NCBI GenBank assembly: GCA_002105175.1
Contig: MCGE01000038.1
Span: 186,001 to 250,000, forward strand
DNA: 64,000 nucleotides
Source: Absidia repens
Taxonomy: Eukaryota > Mucoromycota > Mucoromycetes > Mucorales > Cunninghamellaceae
Direction of reading: 5' to 3'
The notes under the pieces were generated by a model that saw nothing but the letters and a program-made list of their open reading frames with translations, did not search any database and was not told the origin of the DNA. Of this stretch, positions 1 through 12,794 are shown piece by piece (the stretch's first letter is position 1; every line of letters begins with the position of its first letter). Made by a program: the position numbers and the translations under genes.

Positions 1-150
1 CTCCCCAATAATCTGGCTGACCAATTCTCCAGCAAACTTCCTTAGATCCTGTTTTTCCACAATTTTGTCCATCAGATATACTTTGACACTGCCCATGTAT
101 TGGTTCTACATATTTTATAATCCTGAATATAACACAATCCAACGCTCCGC
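1..150 (-). CDS. Partial unidentified exon cut by the left edge
   Basis: An open minus-strand frame runs from a candidate AG acceptor (positions 151-152 on the plus strand) to the window edge without a stop. It encodes about 49 residues containing four cysteines, with pieces such as GQCQSISDGQNCGKTGSKEV and CWRIGQPDYWG. The composition looks like real protein, possibly an extracellular cysteine-containing domain, but I do not recognise the family. No start codon or obvious upstream exon is visible between here and the 3' end of the neighbouring RING gene, so it could also be a relic. The rest lies outside the window. Confidence 0.35.
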
Positions 151-343
151 CTGAATATCAGAATAAAAGAAAACAATATACTATTCTTCAGACACAACTA
201 CACCGGTTTTTATTATAATATGACAAAATAAGGAATAAAATAAAAGGTAAACTACATTATAAAATACACAAACGACAAATAAAAGGTAAAAATATATAAT
301 AAAAATATGAAATAAAGAGTGCAGGAATATAAAGGACTATCAA

Positions 344-893
344 CTAGTTGTTTTCATCGGTCTTGCGCGTCGACATTGGAGCTGCTCCTGATGACGATGA
401 TTCATGGGCTGTAGATGATGCAGAAGATGAGGATGTTTCATGAGTTGGCGGTGTCGTTTTTTCATTCTCACTACCATCATGCATCATGGGAGAGGATGAT
501 GGCGAAGAAACAGAAATGGGTCGTGGATCATCCGCATTTTTTATGAGAGCTGATAACACAATTGCTAAAGGTGGTGATGATGTTGTAATAGGAGGTGATG
601 TAGGAGGCTGATTAATGGAATCCGTCGTCATCGTTGATTCATGGCAAAACGCATCATTGTTGGTAGGATGATTTGCGCTTGAATTGTTGAGATTCCTGAT
701 GGCCGATCCTGCTACTGTCTGTTGTTGTTCATCAGTTCCATTTGTCTCCTCGTTGCCTTCATCCATTTCACGAAGTTCAGTAGGTAAACAATTGTACTTG
801 CAAATAGGGCAAAGAGTGGATTTTTGGGTAAGCCAAGGATCTATTGCCATAAAAAAAGTTAGATTTCCAGCATTCATCATACCGAGCTTCCTT

Positions 894-927
<34 letters not shown>

Positions 928-2252
928 TCTCGACATCACTTACCTATACATAAAACGCAAAAGCCATGCTCACAAGGTAATACTCGTATATCAGGTTGGT
1001 TCTCTTCAAATTCATCCAAACAAATGGCACATGTTGTATTCTTAATAGTATCGACATGGTATTCTTGTATAGGATAAGAATTGACTATGACCACCGGCAG
1101 AGGGTTGAGTTTTCGTCGTTGCATTGCTATCAGATTCCGTTCTTCCAACATCGCATTATATTCCTGTTCTTCCCTTCGTTGTCGTATTCGCCACCATCGA
1201 AAGAAGAGCAATAAACCAAGAACAGCTAGTAAAAAAAAAAAAAACAGGGTATCAGTGAAGGAGAAGTATTATAATAATAATCAGCAAAGACAAAAAAAAA
1301 AAAAGGAAAAATAATTTACCGATCAAAAAAAATGTAATCACAGCGATGAGCCAGGACACATAATTTGGATTGCTATTGCCCATCGTTTTAGACCAGTCGA
1401 AGTCATCCAGTAGGGGAACCAAGAACATATAACTAGCAGGCCCATTGTTGGTAGCATAAGAGGTGGTATTGAAGCATTGATTTTGGAGGATGGATAAGAG
1501 GGCCAAACCATAATCATTGGTGACAAAGTAAATTTGGGATGGCTGCTTTTCCACAATGATTTGGCGGCGTTGGTAATAAGGTGTGATATCATTGTCGATC
1601 ATATTGCTAATATTCACTTGTGCTGGTAGTTGTGGAGAAGAATAGACAGGTTTTGTGGTGATCCCTGTCGCCGGCAACAAGGTGTATCCAGGCATGGCTG
1701 TTGAGGGGTAGGATTGATTGTCATAGAGTATTATAATACCCACTTGGAGCTGGTAGGTCGTTGAGAGCTGTGTTACTGTTCGTACTTTGGTGGTCCATGA
1801 GCAATTGCCCCCTCGTTTAACAAGCGCTATCTTTGTTCGTGCTTTGATGCCAGCAATGGTATTGACGCCGTTAGCATTCCAGTGTTGTAAATCGTCTAAT
1901 GTCGTAGAGCTATTGCAGGCATCGTGGAAGTCAAAGAGAGGTTTCTATGTTTTGTTGAAAAGGAGCACTGGGTGAGTAAAATACAAGCGATCCCGGCATA
2001 TGTTTTCCGTTTCCTTACTGCAATGTAGTCTGTATTGTTGGCTAGATAGACCGTTTGGAAGGCTTGAGCTTGAGCCACCTTCGAATCATCAAGGTAAATA
2101 ACTCTACTATCAGTAGTTGCATCATTGAAGGTGATCAATTCTTGCCCCATAGATGGATTTTGTATTGTTTGACACGTTGCAGATAAGCTAAATAAAAGCA
2201 AAATGAAAGATACCAAGACATGACGACGTCCAACAGGGAGCGACATTGTCAT
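344..2252 (-). CDS. PA-TM-RING E3 ubiquitin ligase (RNF13/GRAIL type)
   Basis: Exons are 2019-2252, 1320-1944, 944-1225 and 344-840 (545 codons); all junctions are GT-AG and keep frame. The protein has an N-terminal signal peptide (residues about 1-28). A protease-associated (PA) domain follows, with the typical NCSW...KV and VGIIILYDN motifs. One transmembrane helix (about 270-295) is split by intron 2. A RING-H2 finger (about 350-395) has CAICLDEF, LPCEHGFCVLC and DPWL...CPICK. The RING is split inside its central zinc-ligand region by the intron that carries a CA microsatellite. The acidic, Ser/Thr-rich tail (about 130 residues) is low complexity. Family knowledge: PA-TM-RING ligases sit in endosomal, vacuolar or Golgi membranes and ubiquitinate membrane cargo; the substrate here is unknown. 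The start at 2252 is the first ATG before the signal peptide; a second ATG lies two codons in. Confidence 0.88.
895..925. repeat. CA/GT microsatellite inside an intron
   Basis: About fifteen CA dinucleotides lie in the last intron of the RING gene (intron 841-943). On the coding strand this is a GT repeat between donor and acceptor, so length change would alter intron size but not the protein. Confidence 0.95.
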
Positions 2253-4193
2253 TATAAAGTAATAAATAATAGAAAGTAAAAGAAAAAAAAAGGGGAGAGG
2301 AGTTTTGATAATATAATCCGAAGTTCAAGTGAGAAAAGCAGACAAAGGTAACACAAAAAGTATTTTTTATTTTTATTTTTCAATACAAAAATGCAAATAC
2401 TGTAAACACTGAAAAACTACACAATAAAAATTTTACGCTAGCGGTATATTGTCATTCTCTGGAAAAGAAGAATTCGAAAACAAAATATTTTTCCTATTCG
2501 ACATCAAAATCAGCTTCAGTTTTTTCAGTATATCGAAAATTGCCTAATTAGATTAGAAAAAAAACATTTTTTGCGGAATAATACATAGCTCCCCTGATCG
2601 ATCGAATTCATTGTACGTACATTTATCAGCTGTGTAAAATCAATCAGAATAGACACTGTAGTAGGAACCTACAATAACTATATCACCGTGAAAACGTGAA
2701 AGCGAAACTGCATCTCAATTGTGGGTAATATCGTTATTCTAATGTGTGAAGCCATCCTATATCCAGCAACACAGACCTGCAGTTCAACCAGAGACTACAA
2801 TCCCGCCTGTGAGAGTTTAAGCTTTCCACCATTAACAGCGTTCCCGATCGATTATGGTTCAACATACATCATACTTGTAGTCATAACCTCGATATTGTCT
2901 ATAGCCGCCAAACCGAAACTAAATTGAGAGCCAAGGTTGATCAATGAATATCCATCACCAAAATCCTTGTCAACTCAACCTTGTCTCCTCCCTATCATGA
3001 CCAACACACACACATATATATATATAAGCAATATATCAAAAAACATAGCGATAATATGACTCTCTACGTCTTATGTATTACATGTCGTAAAGGCCTATCA
3101 CAACCAAAAGAAATCTACCCCATACCCATCATGATATTGAATGGAAATCCACTAGACAAGCTTTCTAAATGTCACTAGTAATGTTCAGCTGCTATATATT
3201 CTGTCCTCCGTCGAATACCCACTCATGATATTCATCCGTCCACGGAAATCTAAAAGAATAGAAGGCAATACTATGTCTCAAGGCGTCTACACACCAAGTG
3301 CGAAATGGTGGAGGCGGCAAGAGGGACTCCCATTAATGGTAGTTGTTTTTTTACATACACATATAGAATATATTCAGTAGTAAGTGCATTGAGCACTATA
3401 GTTGAACGAAGTTACTTAAACATACAACCTTTGCTTTTATATACACATTCTCACACTAGTCTATTTTTTGTTTCTTCGATACATAAATACGCATTCAAGA
3501 CAACTAATTGTGAAGAAAGTATGATAATAATGATAAAAAAAAACAAGACATAATTTATTCAGATGTATATATGTAAACTATGGCAACTAAATACTGAATT
3601 AAACTAATCACGTTTCCATACCGTTATTCTATGATGAAGGCTAATCTAATGGTGGACTCAAAACACGGAACCAAAATGAAAGAGTTTCCCCATGAAAGTT
3701 TATATTGCATTGTTGAAAATGCCCCTGATTCAAGTTCTAACACTAATCCAAGATCGCCAGAATCCCATTGAGACTTCCATAAAGACAATGTACTGAAAAA
3801 AAAAGAAAGAAAAAAGAAAAAAAAAAAGTAGGAGTGGAAACTTAAGCCTGTCTGAGTGTGAATATTCTACTCAGGCACCTGGCACGCAGTAAATCATTTA
3901 TTGCTTCAGGGGAACGCCAGAGTATTTATTCAAAAAAATAATGTAATAAAAAAGAGGGATGGGGTAAATATGAACTACACTAACAGTGCAGACATAAAAA
4001 ATAATAATACACATATATAACACAGATTGTTCCTTCAAAGCACCAAAATCAAAAAAAAGGTCAAGAGTTAGATATATTTATAAACAGAGAGATTGAATAC
4101 AAAAAAAGTCAAAAATAAAAAGAATATATGTATATATAAAAAAGTAGGGGAGGGACGAGTGAATGTGAGTATGTGTGAGTGGACAAAACTAAA
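2253..4193. other. Intergenic, one repeat copy, no gene recognised
   Basis: This stretch separates the RING gene promoter side from the 3' end of the hydrolase gene. It is A+T-rich with short TA runs (near 3013). Short open frames at 2721-2927 and 3305-3553 on the plus strand show no recognisable motif. A diverged copy of the dispersed repeat lies at 3530-3800. The segment near 3296-3340 resembles short segments near 49210 and 56695. Confidence 0.6.
3530..3800 (+). repeat. Dispersed repeat, copy 1 (diverged)
   Basis: It contains the recognisable order of family blocks: TTTATTCAGATGTATAT, then a block like AATGAAAGAGTTTCCCCATG, then CTAACACTAATCCAAGATC. It is the most diverged of seven copies found in the window. 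Confidence 0.65.
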
Positions 4194-5215
4194 CTAACGG
4201 TTGATTCTAGCATGCTGGGGCATTTCCAAATTGACCTTGGGCATAGGGTGGATGACTTCACCAGGTACGACCATTTTTCCAAGCGTGGTTTTGATTTCCT
4301 TGATTTCCACCCCACATTCTTCCACAAGAGCTTGTTTCTGATCCGCTGGTATACTGTTGTTATTGGAGGCGGCCGAGGTAGTTGACTTCTTACTATTTCT
4401 AGTCCAAAAAGAAAGCGAGGAGCGGTTGGTGGTATTTTTTGTCGTCGTGGTGGTCGCTGGATCGCACGTAATGCTGATGCTGCTGCTGCTGCTGTTACGG
4501 TTGATAGGCGTGGTGGTATCGGTATTGGTGGTAAGATCAGTTGTGGAGACCGGTGCAGGGGCCGATGTTTGTGTCGTCTCTGACTTTGATCGGGTAAATC
4601 CAAAGAAGCCGCTGCTGCCTCGGCTACGACTACTGGTACTTGATTTCATCGTAGCTGCATTGGTGGAAGTGACGGCGATGGCAGTTGCAGGTGTAGTGGG
4701 TGTTGTTGTCGATGTAATAGACGCTTTTCCAGAAGACATGGAACTATAGGTACCAGTCTTACTGGAGGCAGCAGCAGTGGCATTGGCGAGGATGTCAGCG
4801 ATGATGTCCATATCAGAAATCCCTTCGACAAGTGGTGCTGGTGGCTGTGTTGACGATGAAGATGATGAGGATGATGAGGATGATATGGTAGGTGGTTGTG
4901 CTGTTGAATTGTCCCTGTGATTTTGTTGTGATAAGTCATGTGCCATAGATGAAGACAAACGAGGAGAGACACCAAGTTCCTTTGACGTAGATGATGAGGA
5001 TGATGACACTGAGCGTTGGATAGGGCTAGTAGAGTGAGATGACATACTACGATTGACTGACAACGAGTTTTCCATTGCCGTGGTTGCCAATGGTTTCGAT
5101 GGTAGTTGAATAGATGCTGTTCCTGATGAAAGTGATGATTTCCGAGAAGCATCAATATCGACATTTTCCTATATAATAATAGATGTAAGTTAAATGATCC
5201 TAAACCACGGAATGC

Positions 5216-5293
<78 letters not shown>

Positions 5294-8200
5294 ACCTGTG
5301 ACCCAGATCGTTTCATAACAAAACCTAACATGTCCTTTTCCTTTTCCTTTTTCTCATCAATGTCTTCTTTGGTCACCATAAATCCAGCACGTTTCAGGAG
5401 TTTGGGCATGGCCATGCGGTAAGATAAATGACCTTTGATAAGATCAGTACAATCCATGTTTTGGACACGGTTGCATTCAGTCATTTCCAAAGCATGCAGA
5501 CCCGCAACATTGTTGCCAACCAAAGTGGACCCAGCATTGGTTGCCCGAAACAAGAAGCCCAGGAGCCAGTCATTGGTAGCATATCCATTGATGATACGTC
5601 CAGCCACAATCGATGTTGCATCACGCCATTGTACCTTAGAAGCCGACACTGGTGCACCAAAGAGCGCCACGTTTTCCACCAAACCATAAGCATTCATCCG
5701 TGCCAATTCCACCAGACAATAAAAGATCACCCGTGCTCCCAGAGAATAGCCTATCAGCGTCACCGGCCTGGATCCCAAATTGCGGTTCATTAATGTATCC
5801 GCCAGAATCAGTCCCGCTGATCGGGCGCGGTCCAGACCATTGGCCCATGGATTGTCCACGAGGTATCCCAGTTTGGTCAGTGCCAGTGGCCAAGCAAGCC
5901 CAGCCAATAGTGCACCCATAATTGTATGTCCCAATGCTTGTTGCACACTGAACGTCACCGCTTCCGTGGCGAAGATTTTGAATGCGCTTCCCAATTCCTC
6001 CAACATGTCAGGTTCCCAATACAGTGTATAATGATCCCCCATCACTGAGTCTAACGGGCTGAATGGTAAAGTTGCTGCTTCTTCTTTGTTGTCACTTCTG
6101 GGTAGCCAACTAAATGGGAAAAAAGTCAATAATGAGTACATCCGAGTGCTGCTGTTGTCCCCTATGTTGTTGTGGTTTTTTTTTTTTTTTTTTTTTTTTT
6201 TGTTCTCACCCTGTGACAGAAATGATACAACTGGCTTGATGATTGACGTGGATGGGCAAGAATTCAAAGGTGCCAATAGACTTCATGCGTTTATTCATAC
6301 TTTTCGCCCCCAAGCGACCGCCAGCAACAGTAGCAGCACTAGTAATCAGACCAATACCAGTGGCACCGCCCAAAAACGTTGAGGTCCCCGAAACACCAAC
6401 GGTAGTCAATAAAGCGCCCAGACCACCAGCAATGACAGGCGCCATGAAGCCGGCGCTGAGACCCAAGATCAATCCGCCGCCAATGGTAGCCAGACCAATC
6501 ATGACGTATCTTCGTTTCTTGCGTTGCTTGTTGCGTGATGTGCGTTCTTTGGTGTTAGAAAGTTGAGACGGATCGACCATTGTGGAGGAGGAAGTGGATA
6601 TGGAGGTCAGGGACGTGTTGTCGGTTAAAGATGATTGAGTTTCCCAGGCACCTTCGACTTGCAGTAAATGCTGAGTGATGCGCCGTTCAAAAGATAGCAC
6701 TTGATGCCAGTCCAATGAGAGGTAGTTGGCCATGCGGTTGATAAATACACGGCTACGAGCGTCATAGTTTTCAAGGCTGAGACATATCAAAAACAAATCA
6801 CACATCACTGTCCATCGCAAATCAATCACGTAGTGTTCTGGTGCTTCGTATTTATCCAAATTGGCTGCGGCAGTAGATGAACGATCGTTGTCATCATCGT
6901 CTGTGCTGCTGTTGCTGTCGATGCTCAAAGTTGCTGCGGAAGATAGTATGGCATCGTCGTTGGAGGTGGTGTCAATAGTGGAGTTGGTGCGTGACCTAGG
7001 TAGAGGTGGTAGAGTGGCTGGATTGATAGGTTCACTGCGCACGCTGGTGGATGAATCAGTTGCATCGTCACGGTTGTCCTTGTCAACATCCAATGAGCTG
7101 TTGTCGTCTTGATCACCTACCGGCATGATATTGTCATCAGTTTTTGGTGCACTCAACGCAGTGTCATTGTTGTCCGTAGAAAGTGCTGGTGATGATTGGT
7201 CCTTTGAAGACGTTGATGAAGGATGATCCTCTGGCGGAGGTGGAGGTGGTGAAGTAGATGATTGATGACCCTGAAGATCCTTGACATTCACTGTGGCTGT
7301 TTCCCCTTGCGCTGTAAATTGGTACACAAAATCGGTAGGTAAAATATCATGTTTGGATAAGGATTCGATCATCTTGATTTCTACATAATCAAAGGGAAAA
7401 AAAAAGGGGGAGGAAGGAAGTTGAGTTTACACTCCTCAAGTACACGTTTCTAGATTTTCTTTTTACCTTCAGGAGAGACATCCATGTGCATATATATGAT
7501 CCGCATCAATTTTCGTTGCCAATTGTCTGCACTCATTCTTGCATAGGTAAATTCCTTTCCCTTGAAATCATGGACCACTTCCAGAGTCGTAACCGCACAT
7601 AGACCCACGTACGCCATCTTTTGAGCATCAGTAAACACGTCCTTGGTTTCTTGAATAGGTGCAGCATCCCCATCAGGCATTGTTGAGTCTTCCTCCCGGC
7701 CAGTTCCAGGTAAACGGGGCAAAGAGCCATCGGCAGTAGAAGCGTTTGTAGCGGCAGCAACGGCGGCGGCATCATCGGCGATCTTAAAGTGAGAAGGGAC
7801 AAGTGTTGTTGTTGTTGATGTAGAATCCAAATCAATGATATGTGATGTTTCAGTCATTTGTGCTGGGGCTTGGGCAACATTGTCAATCCAGGCTAAAACA
7901 ACCGCTTCTTTCGCAGTGGTCCGATTCGTCGCATCATGATTCCGCACTCGAGAAAACGTCAATTGTGTATGTTGATCCTTTGTTGAATGGTTGTCGACTG
8001 TTTGAGTGGAGTCTTCTTGCTGCTGTTTGCTGTTTGATTTTTTGGTGGCAGTGGTTTTTTTATGCTTCCGTTTTTGACGATACGTTTTGTTGAACTGCTG
8101 TGGTAGTTGCTGTTCCATCATCTCTGTTGATTCCAGAGGTAGTTCCACTGCTGTTGTCTTTTTTGCAGATTCATCTTCATTTTGATTGTCGTCATTTTTC

Positions 8201-8397
8201 TCCAGAGTATGGTGAGAAGCCGTGGCGGTAGTTGAGGTATTCGTTGAAGCAGCTTGGGAGGCGGTGTCCTCATGGACTTGAAGGGATGTCACACTGTAAG
8301 GAGAGGGAGGAGCATTAGAAGAAGAATCCATCACCAAAAGACTGGTCTGGAGAGGTGAAGGAGTTGCTTTTGTATCAGAGGAAGATAAAGTCACCAT
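4194..8397 (-). CDS. TMCO4/Mil1-like membrane alpha/beta-hydrolase (DUF726)
   Basis: Exons are 7467-8397, 6210-7380, 5296-6109 and 4194-5168 (1296 residues). The long N-terminal part is low complexity (Ser, Thr, Gln, Asp). A glycine-rich hydrophobic block with several membrane-spanning stretches (about residues 600-670) is followed by an alpha/beta-hydrolase fold. The nucleophile elbow is IGYSLGARV near residue 817, with a candidate Asp in YATNDWLL and His in KGHLSYR. This order matches the DUF726 family (human TMCO4, yeast Mil1). Yeast Mil1 is linked to the AP-1 clathrin adaptor and is a putative lipase; the substrate is not established. The Ser/Thr-rich 4th-exon tail is unlike the conserved core. 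The last intron contains a 71-nt T run. The start at 8397 is the first ATG of the frame. Confidence 0.85.
5219..5289. repeat. 71-nt homopolymer T tract in an intron
   Basis: An uninterrupted run of T (A on the coding strand) lies inside intron 5169-5295 of the hydrolase gene, immediately downstream of the GTAAGT donor in the direction of transcription. It is the longest homopolymer in the window. Confidence 0.97.
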
Positions 8398-8849
8398 TAA
8401 GAGAAAGAGTGGGTGTCACAGAATATCTTTTGTATGCAGAATAAAAAGTGGCAATAAAAAAGGGAAAAAAAAAAAGAAACCAAGTTCAAGGAGGAGGAAA
8501 GAGAGAGAAATGAGGAGAAGGGGTTGGTTGTTAGTTGAGGGAAAGGGAGGGGTTCTTGCGACTTCAAGTGATGAGATGAATAAAGACGAGAGAAAAAGGA
8601 AAAGGAAAAAAAGGAAAAAAAATATTTTTGTGTTCCACCGCTCATCTCTTGGTTTTCATATCATAGTCGCAATATTTCTGAGCTTCAAATATAGTCAATC
8701 TTTTTGACCGCAAGAGGAGTGTCCAGTGGAATTGAACCGACCTTTTCCTTTTTGATGCAAGTTTATTACTATATTCACATACACACATAACGAGATACAC
8801 TTATATAAATATGCCCTTATTATTATTACTATTATTATTACTATTAACA
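8398..8849. other. Intergenic, shared promoter/3' region
   Basis: This 452-nt gap holds the promoter of the hydrolase gene (purine-rich, many GAAAA/GGAGAG tracts on the plus strand) and the 3' region of the PAS-GATA gene, including TTATTA repeats near 8818-8845. No ORF or RNA is supported. Confidence 0.6.
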
Positions 8850-10640
8850 TTATGGATATAAATTAAAAAATCGTCGCTGTCCGGGGTATTTTAGCCTATA
8901 CTCTTGCTGATGGTAGTGTTGTTGTTGCGATATTGATGCTGCATCATTTACAAAAGAGTTGTGCTGCTGTTGCTGTTGATGGACAGAGGCATGAGATAGT
9001 GTTGGTGACATAGTTGCCCGTTGCTCTTGTCTGACCAGTGAGCGCGAATATCTTAGTCCGCATGCATTACATAACGTACGATGACCACTAGGACCTCGAC
9101 GCCATTCAGGACTATGGCTGGTATGACAGCTTTCACATCGTTTTTTTTCATTGGGTCGAATACGCCATGATTTGGACGAGGAGGAGGACAGTGGCGAAGA
9201 TGATGGCGATCCTCTTTTGTGATGCTGATCTCGTGACGGGGATTGAAAAAAAGGGTGATCTTGGTTACTGCCATTTCTGAGTGGATGGTGGTGGTCATGA
9301 TCGGCACTTCCGTTCGAAGAGTTTTTGTTGTGACCATTAGTGATTGTATTGGGAGATGATAAGCTAGTTGTTGGTGAATATGTGGATGAGGTTGATGACA
9401 CTGATGATAATGAAGGGCTGTGGCTAGAAAATCTAGATAAAAAAAGACCACTAGTTGGTATTTATGTTTTAAACGCCGCTTTTTTTTTTTTTTTTTTTTT
9501 TTACCTGGAAATCGAAGAAGAAAGGGATGGAGAAATTTGAAACACGGCAAAAGTGAATTGTCCATAGCGAATAAGAATTTTTTCAAATCGAAGTGCACCA
9601 TGGCGATTTAAGGATAAATTAGAGGTAGAGCGGGTATGATGTGTGCAAGGTGTACTAACATTTAACCGAGAAAACGAAGCGTATTTATTTTGTTGTTGTT
9701 GCTGAATGGCATATTGAAAATCATCTTGGATGGCGTCGACAATATCGTCACAATCAGAAGGAAGGTGTTGTTTGGCGGGCCAAGACATAACGATATCTTG
9801 TGTAACGTTGTTATATAATTGGAATGCCCGGAGCGTGCCGATCGATTGTTCTTGGTGGTTAGACACATGACCACCTTTGCTCTGATTGTGGTAGTGTTGG
9901 AAAAGCCCTGGCAAATGATGGATTCCCTAGAAGATAGACAGACAATGTCAATTATTATTATTTTCTTTATGAAATGTAAAGGGTAGATGCTGTCTTTCTT
10001 ACATTTATCTCCGTTTCCTCTTCATGATCACACAAGGTATGAGGACAAGCAGGGTAACCTATAAATAAATAAATAAATGATAAATACATAGTGAATTAAA
10101 GCAAACCAATGATAGTAATAAATTTAACCCCCGCGATCATTTTTCCGGAAAAAAAAATTGGCCCCTCCCCCCCCCATTTCGATTTTGATCGATTACCTTG
10201 ATCACAATGAAAAAAAGCCAAAATAATATTTTCAGCGGCCGTATACATGATCACATCGACCACAATCCAATCAAGTTCATTTCCTCGATCTTGTTTATTA
10301 TAATGTGCGATACAATCCAATTTTCGCAATCGACATCTAAACAAACAAAAAATACAAAATATGTAAACATATCTCAAACACTTAGTATAAATACATTAAA
10401 AATGTGATCCTTTTTTTTGTACCTTGTGACAGCCCCGGCTAATGTATTTAAATCAGTGAATTTATTGAAGTCATCCATGGCCAAGGATCGTTCATCAGGA
10501 TGTATAAAGTCAATGAATGCTTTTCCGAGTAAAAGATCCTTGATCGAAGAATGATCGACAACTGTATCCATGATCGAACTTGGAAGATAAAGAAATTCGT
10601 AATCTGGTAAAGAAAGCAAAGCCCAAAAACAGGAAGACAT
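8850..10640 (-). CDS. PAS-GATA transcription factor, WC-2/MadB-like
   Basis: Exons are 10423-10640, 10197-10336, 10003-10058, 9505-9926 and 8850-9432 (472 residues). The N-terminal half is a PAS domain (LPDYEFLYLPSSI, FIDFIHPDERS, LAGAVTRCRLR, ending in ILAFFHCDQG). The C-terminal part has a GATA finger of the form C-X2-C-X18-C-X2-C (CESCH...EWRRGPSG...CNACGLRYSR). The 18-residue loop and the PAS-plus-GATA layout match WC-2-type proteins, called MadB or Wc-2 in Mucorales, which pair with a flavin-binding WC-1 photoreceptor to drive light-induced transcription. Mucoromycota have several WC-2 paralogues and I cannot say which this is. The linker is Gln/Ser/His-rich. The start at 10640 is preferred because the in-frame PAS begins there. 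No WC-1 gene is nearby. Confidence 0.83.
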
Positions 10641-12743
10641 CTAAAAGACAAAAAAAAATGAGACTCACAGAATTAGCCATTTATTCAGACACCCCTTACT
10701 CTTGCTCCATTGGTTCGAATATCAATCATCTAAAGGGAGTGTGTAACGGAAGGAAAAAGAGAGGGAAAAAAGAGGAAAGGAAAGAAGAAGGATATGAAAA
10801 AAAAGAACGAAAAAAAAAGAACGTTTTAACTTCTTTTTGAATTTGGGGAGTGGGATGGTCGGCGGAGAGAAGAAAGGAGAAAGAGTGAAGGGGCAACGAA
10901 GGAGAGCAGGATTTTGGGCTGTGCGCAGAAAAAAAAAAAAAAAAAAAAAAGCATCGCCACTATAGAAAGGGTCCGATTCCGAAGCAGGAAAGAAAACTCT
11001 AAAAACACATTTTGTGTCTCCCATCCCATCATAGTCCCTTTCTTTCCCTTTTTCCATTATATTCTTATTAGTATACATCATCAACTATTCAAATCATTTC
11101 AATACTACCAAAAAATAAACTATACCATAAAAAGAATGACATGAACAAGTCGGATGCTCTTTTATTTGTTTGTTCCTTTTTTTTTTTTTTTTTTGCTAAA
11201 ACTCGATCACCCGTTGACATTTCCCCAGCAACAATAATGATCGAGCGGCATTTTAAAACACCAGGGCATGGATTTTTAGTCTCTCCTAGCAGTGATGGGT
11301 CTTTAAAAGCACATGACTTTCTCACCTTGCAGCTGAGCAGAAAAAAAAACCTTCTCTAATTGATCTTTCTTTATCTCCTTATTTATATAAAAGTGCCAAA
11401 GCTTAAAAAATAGTGTTTTGGTTGGGGATCATGAGTGTCCCCGACTTGTGATCGGATAGGCTTTTACCAAATCAAATTAATAAGCTCGTGCTGTTGTCCT
11501 CGTCGCTTTTTTTTTTTTGTTTTTTTTTTGTCTTTGATGATAATCCTAATGTTTATTCTCTCATGAAAAAAAAAGAGGTGGCGGATAAATATCATACACA
11601 TTACTTTTTTTTCACCTCGAACCTTATTAAGAATCCCCTCATTAATGTCGGAGGTTAAAATGAAGATTAAAAGCCTTGCGCACTGTTCTTTTTTTCGCCA
11701 ATGACATAATTGGGGCTTGAGAGACTAAAAAAAAGAGACGTGGTACCGTGGAAGTAATAATTTAGTACACAAGAGCGTTCAAGCAAGGACGGAACATTCC
11801 TCAACTTCACCCAAGAAGGTGAAAATCCTTGGCTTCTCCCCCAATTTTTTTTTCCTTGCTCGAGAAAGAAAATAGCTTCTCTATCGTCAGTTTAACAAGT
11901 GGAGTAATTTTAAATCACTTACACAAGTTAAATAAAGGTCTCATCATCTACGCTTCCAATCTTGACTTAAAAAAGCTATTGCCTAAGAAGAGCTCCTTGT
12001 TTTTTTCAATCATGAGGGTGCGCTACTGTTTTATTTGTTGTCAATGTTTGGAACGACGAACGGATGACTAAGGAAACCACTTAGACTCTGCGCAAAACCT
12101 AAACGCCTGAGGTAGAATTCGGTACTTCATATGTTGATTAAAAATAAAATAATTAAAATGACTAATGTAATTATTTGTATATCATAAATAAGCAAAAGAA
12201 AAAAATACGAACAAGTTAAATTTGATTTTAAACTAGGAAAAAACAGACCGAATCAGAAGCAAAATAAAAAGTTTTTAATAGTCGATCCATCGTGGAACTT
12301 CTGCCGCGCTTTATCGGTAGTTTCGCTCGGGTGGTCCCTGCTAATTATGTTGTCATAGGTATGGCGCTTTTTTTTTTTTTTTGCCTCGATCAGGCACACT
12401 GCTCTGACACTTTTTGCGGTAATTCCTACCAATGCTTTTTTTTTCTTTTCTGTTTTCTATAATGAGTACTACATTAGAAATACCTTATCTAGAAGGGTTT
12501 ATGTATCGCGGCTGAAATACTGTTATGTCACTGTTTACGAATAGTCGCAAGACGGGACTGACAGTCAACGACATGCATGAACCAGCTATCAAAACGATTT
12601 TATGATCTGAGTTCATTTTGACTGTCCAATTTTAAGAATATGATCGTTACACATCAACATACTTTTAAAGGAAGTATTTCTCTGTATATGTAAAGAAAAC
12701 TATGGTCTCCGGATTGGCATCCGAAAAAACTGTTTCCAGCTCC

Positions 12744-12794
<51 letters not shown>

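Noticed and set aside
10722..11084. Phe-rich minus-strand frame upstream of the PAS-GATA gene
   Set aside because: Low complexity from A/T runs; no motif, and it lies in the promoter.
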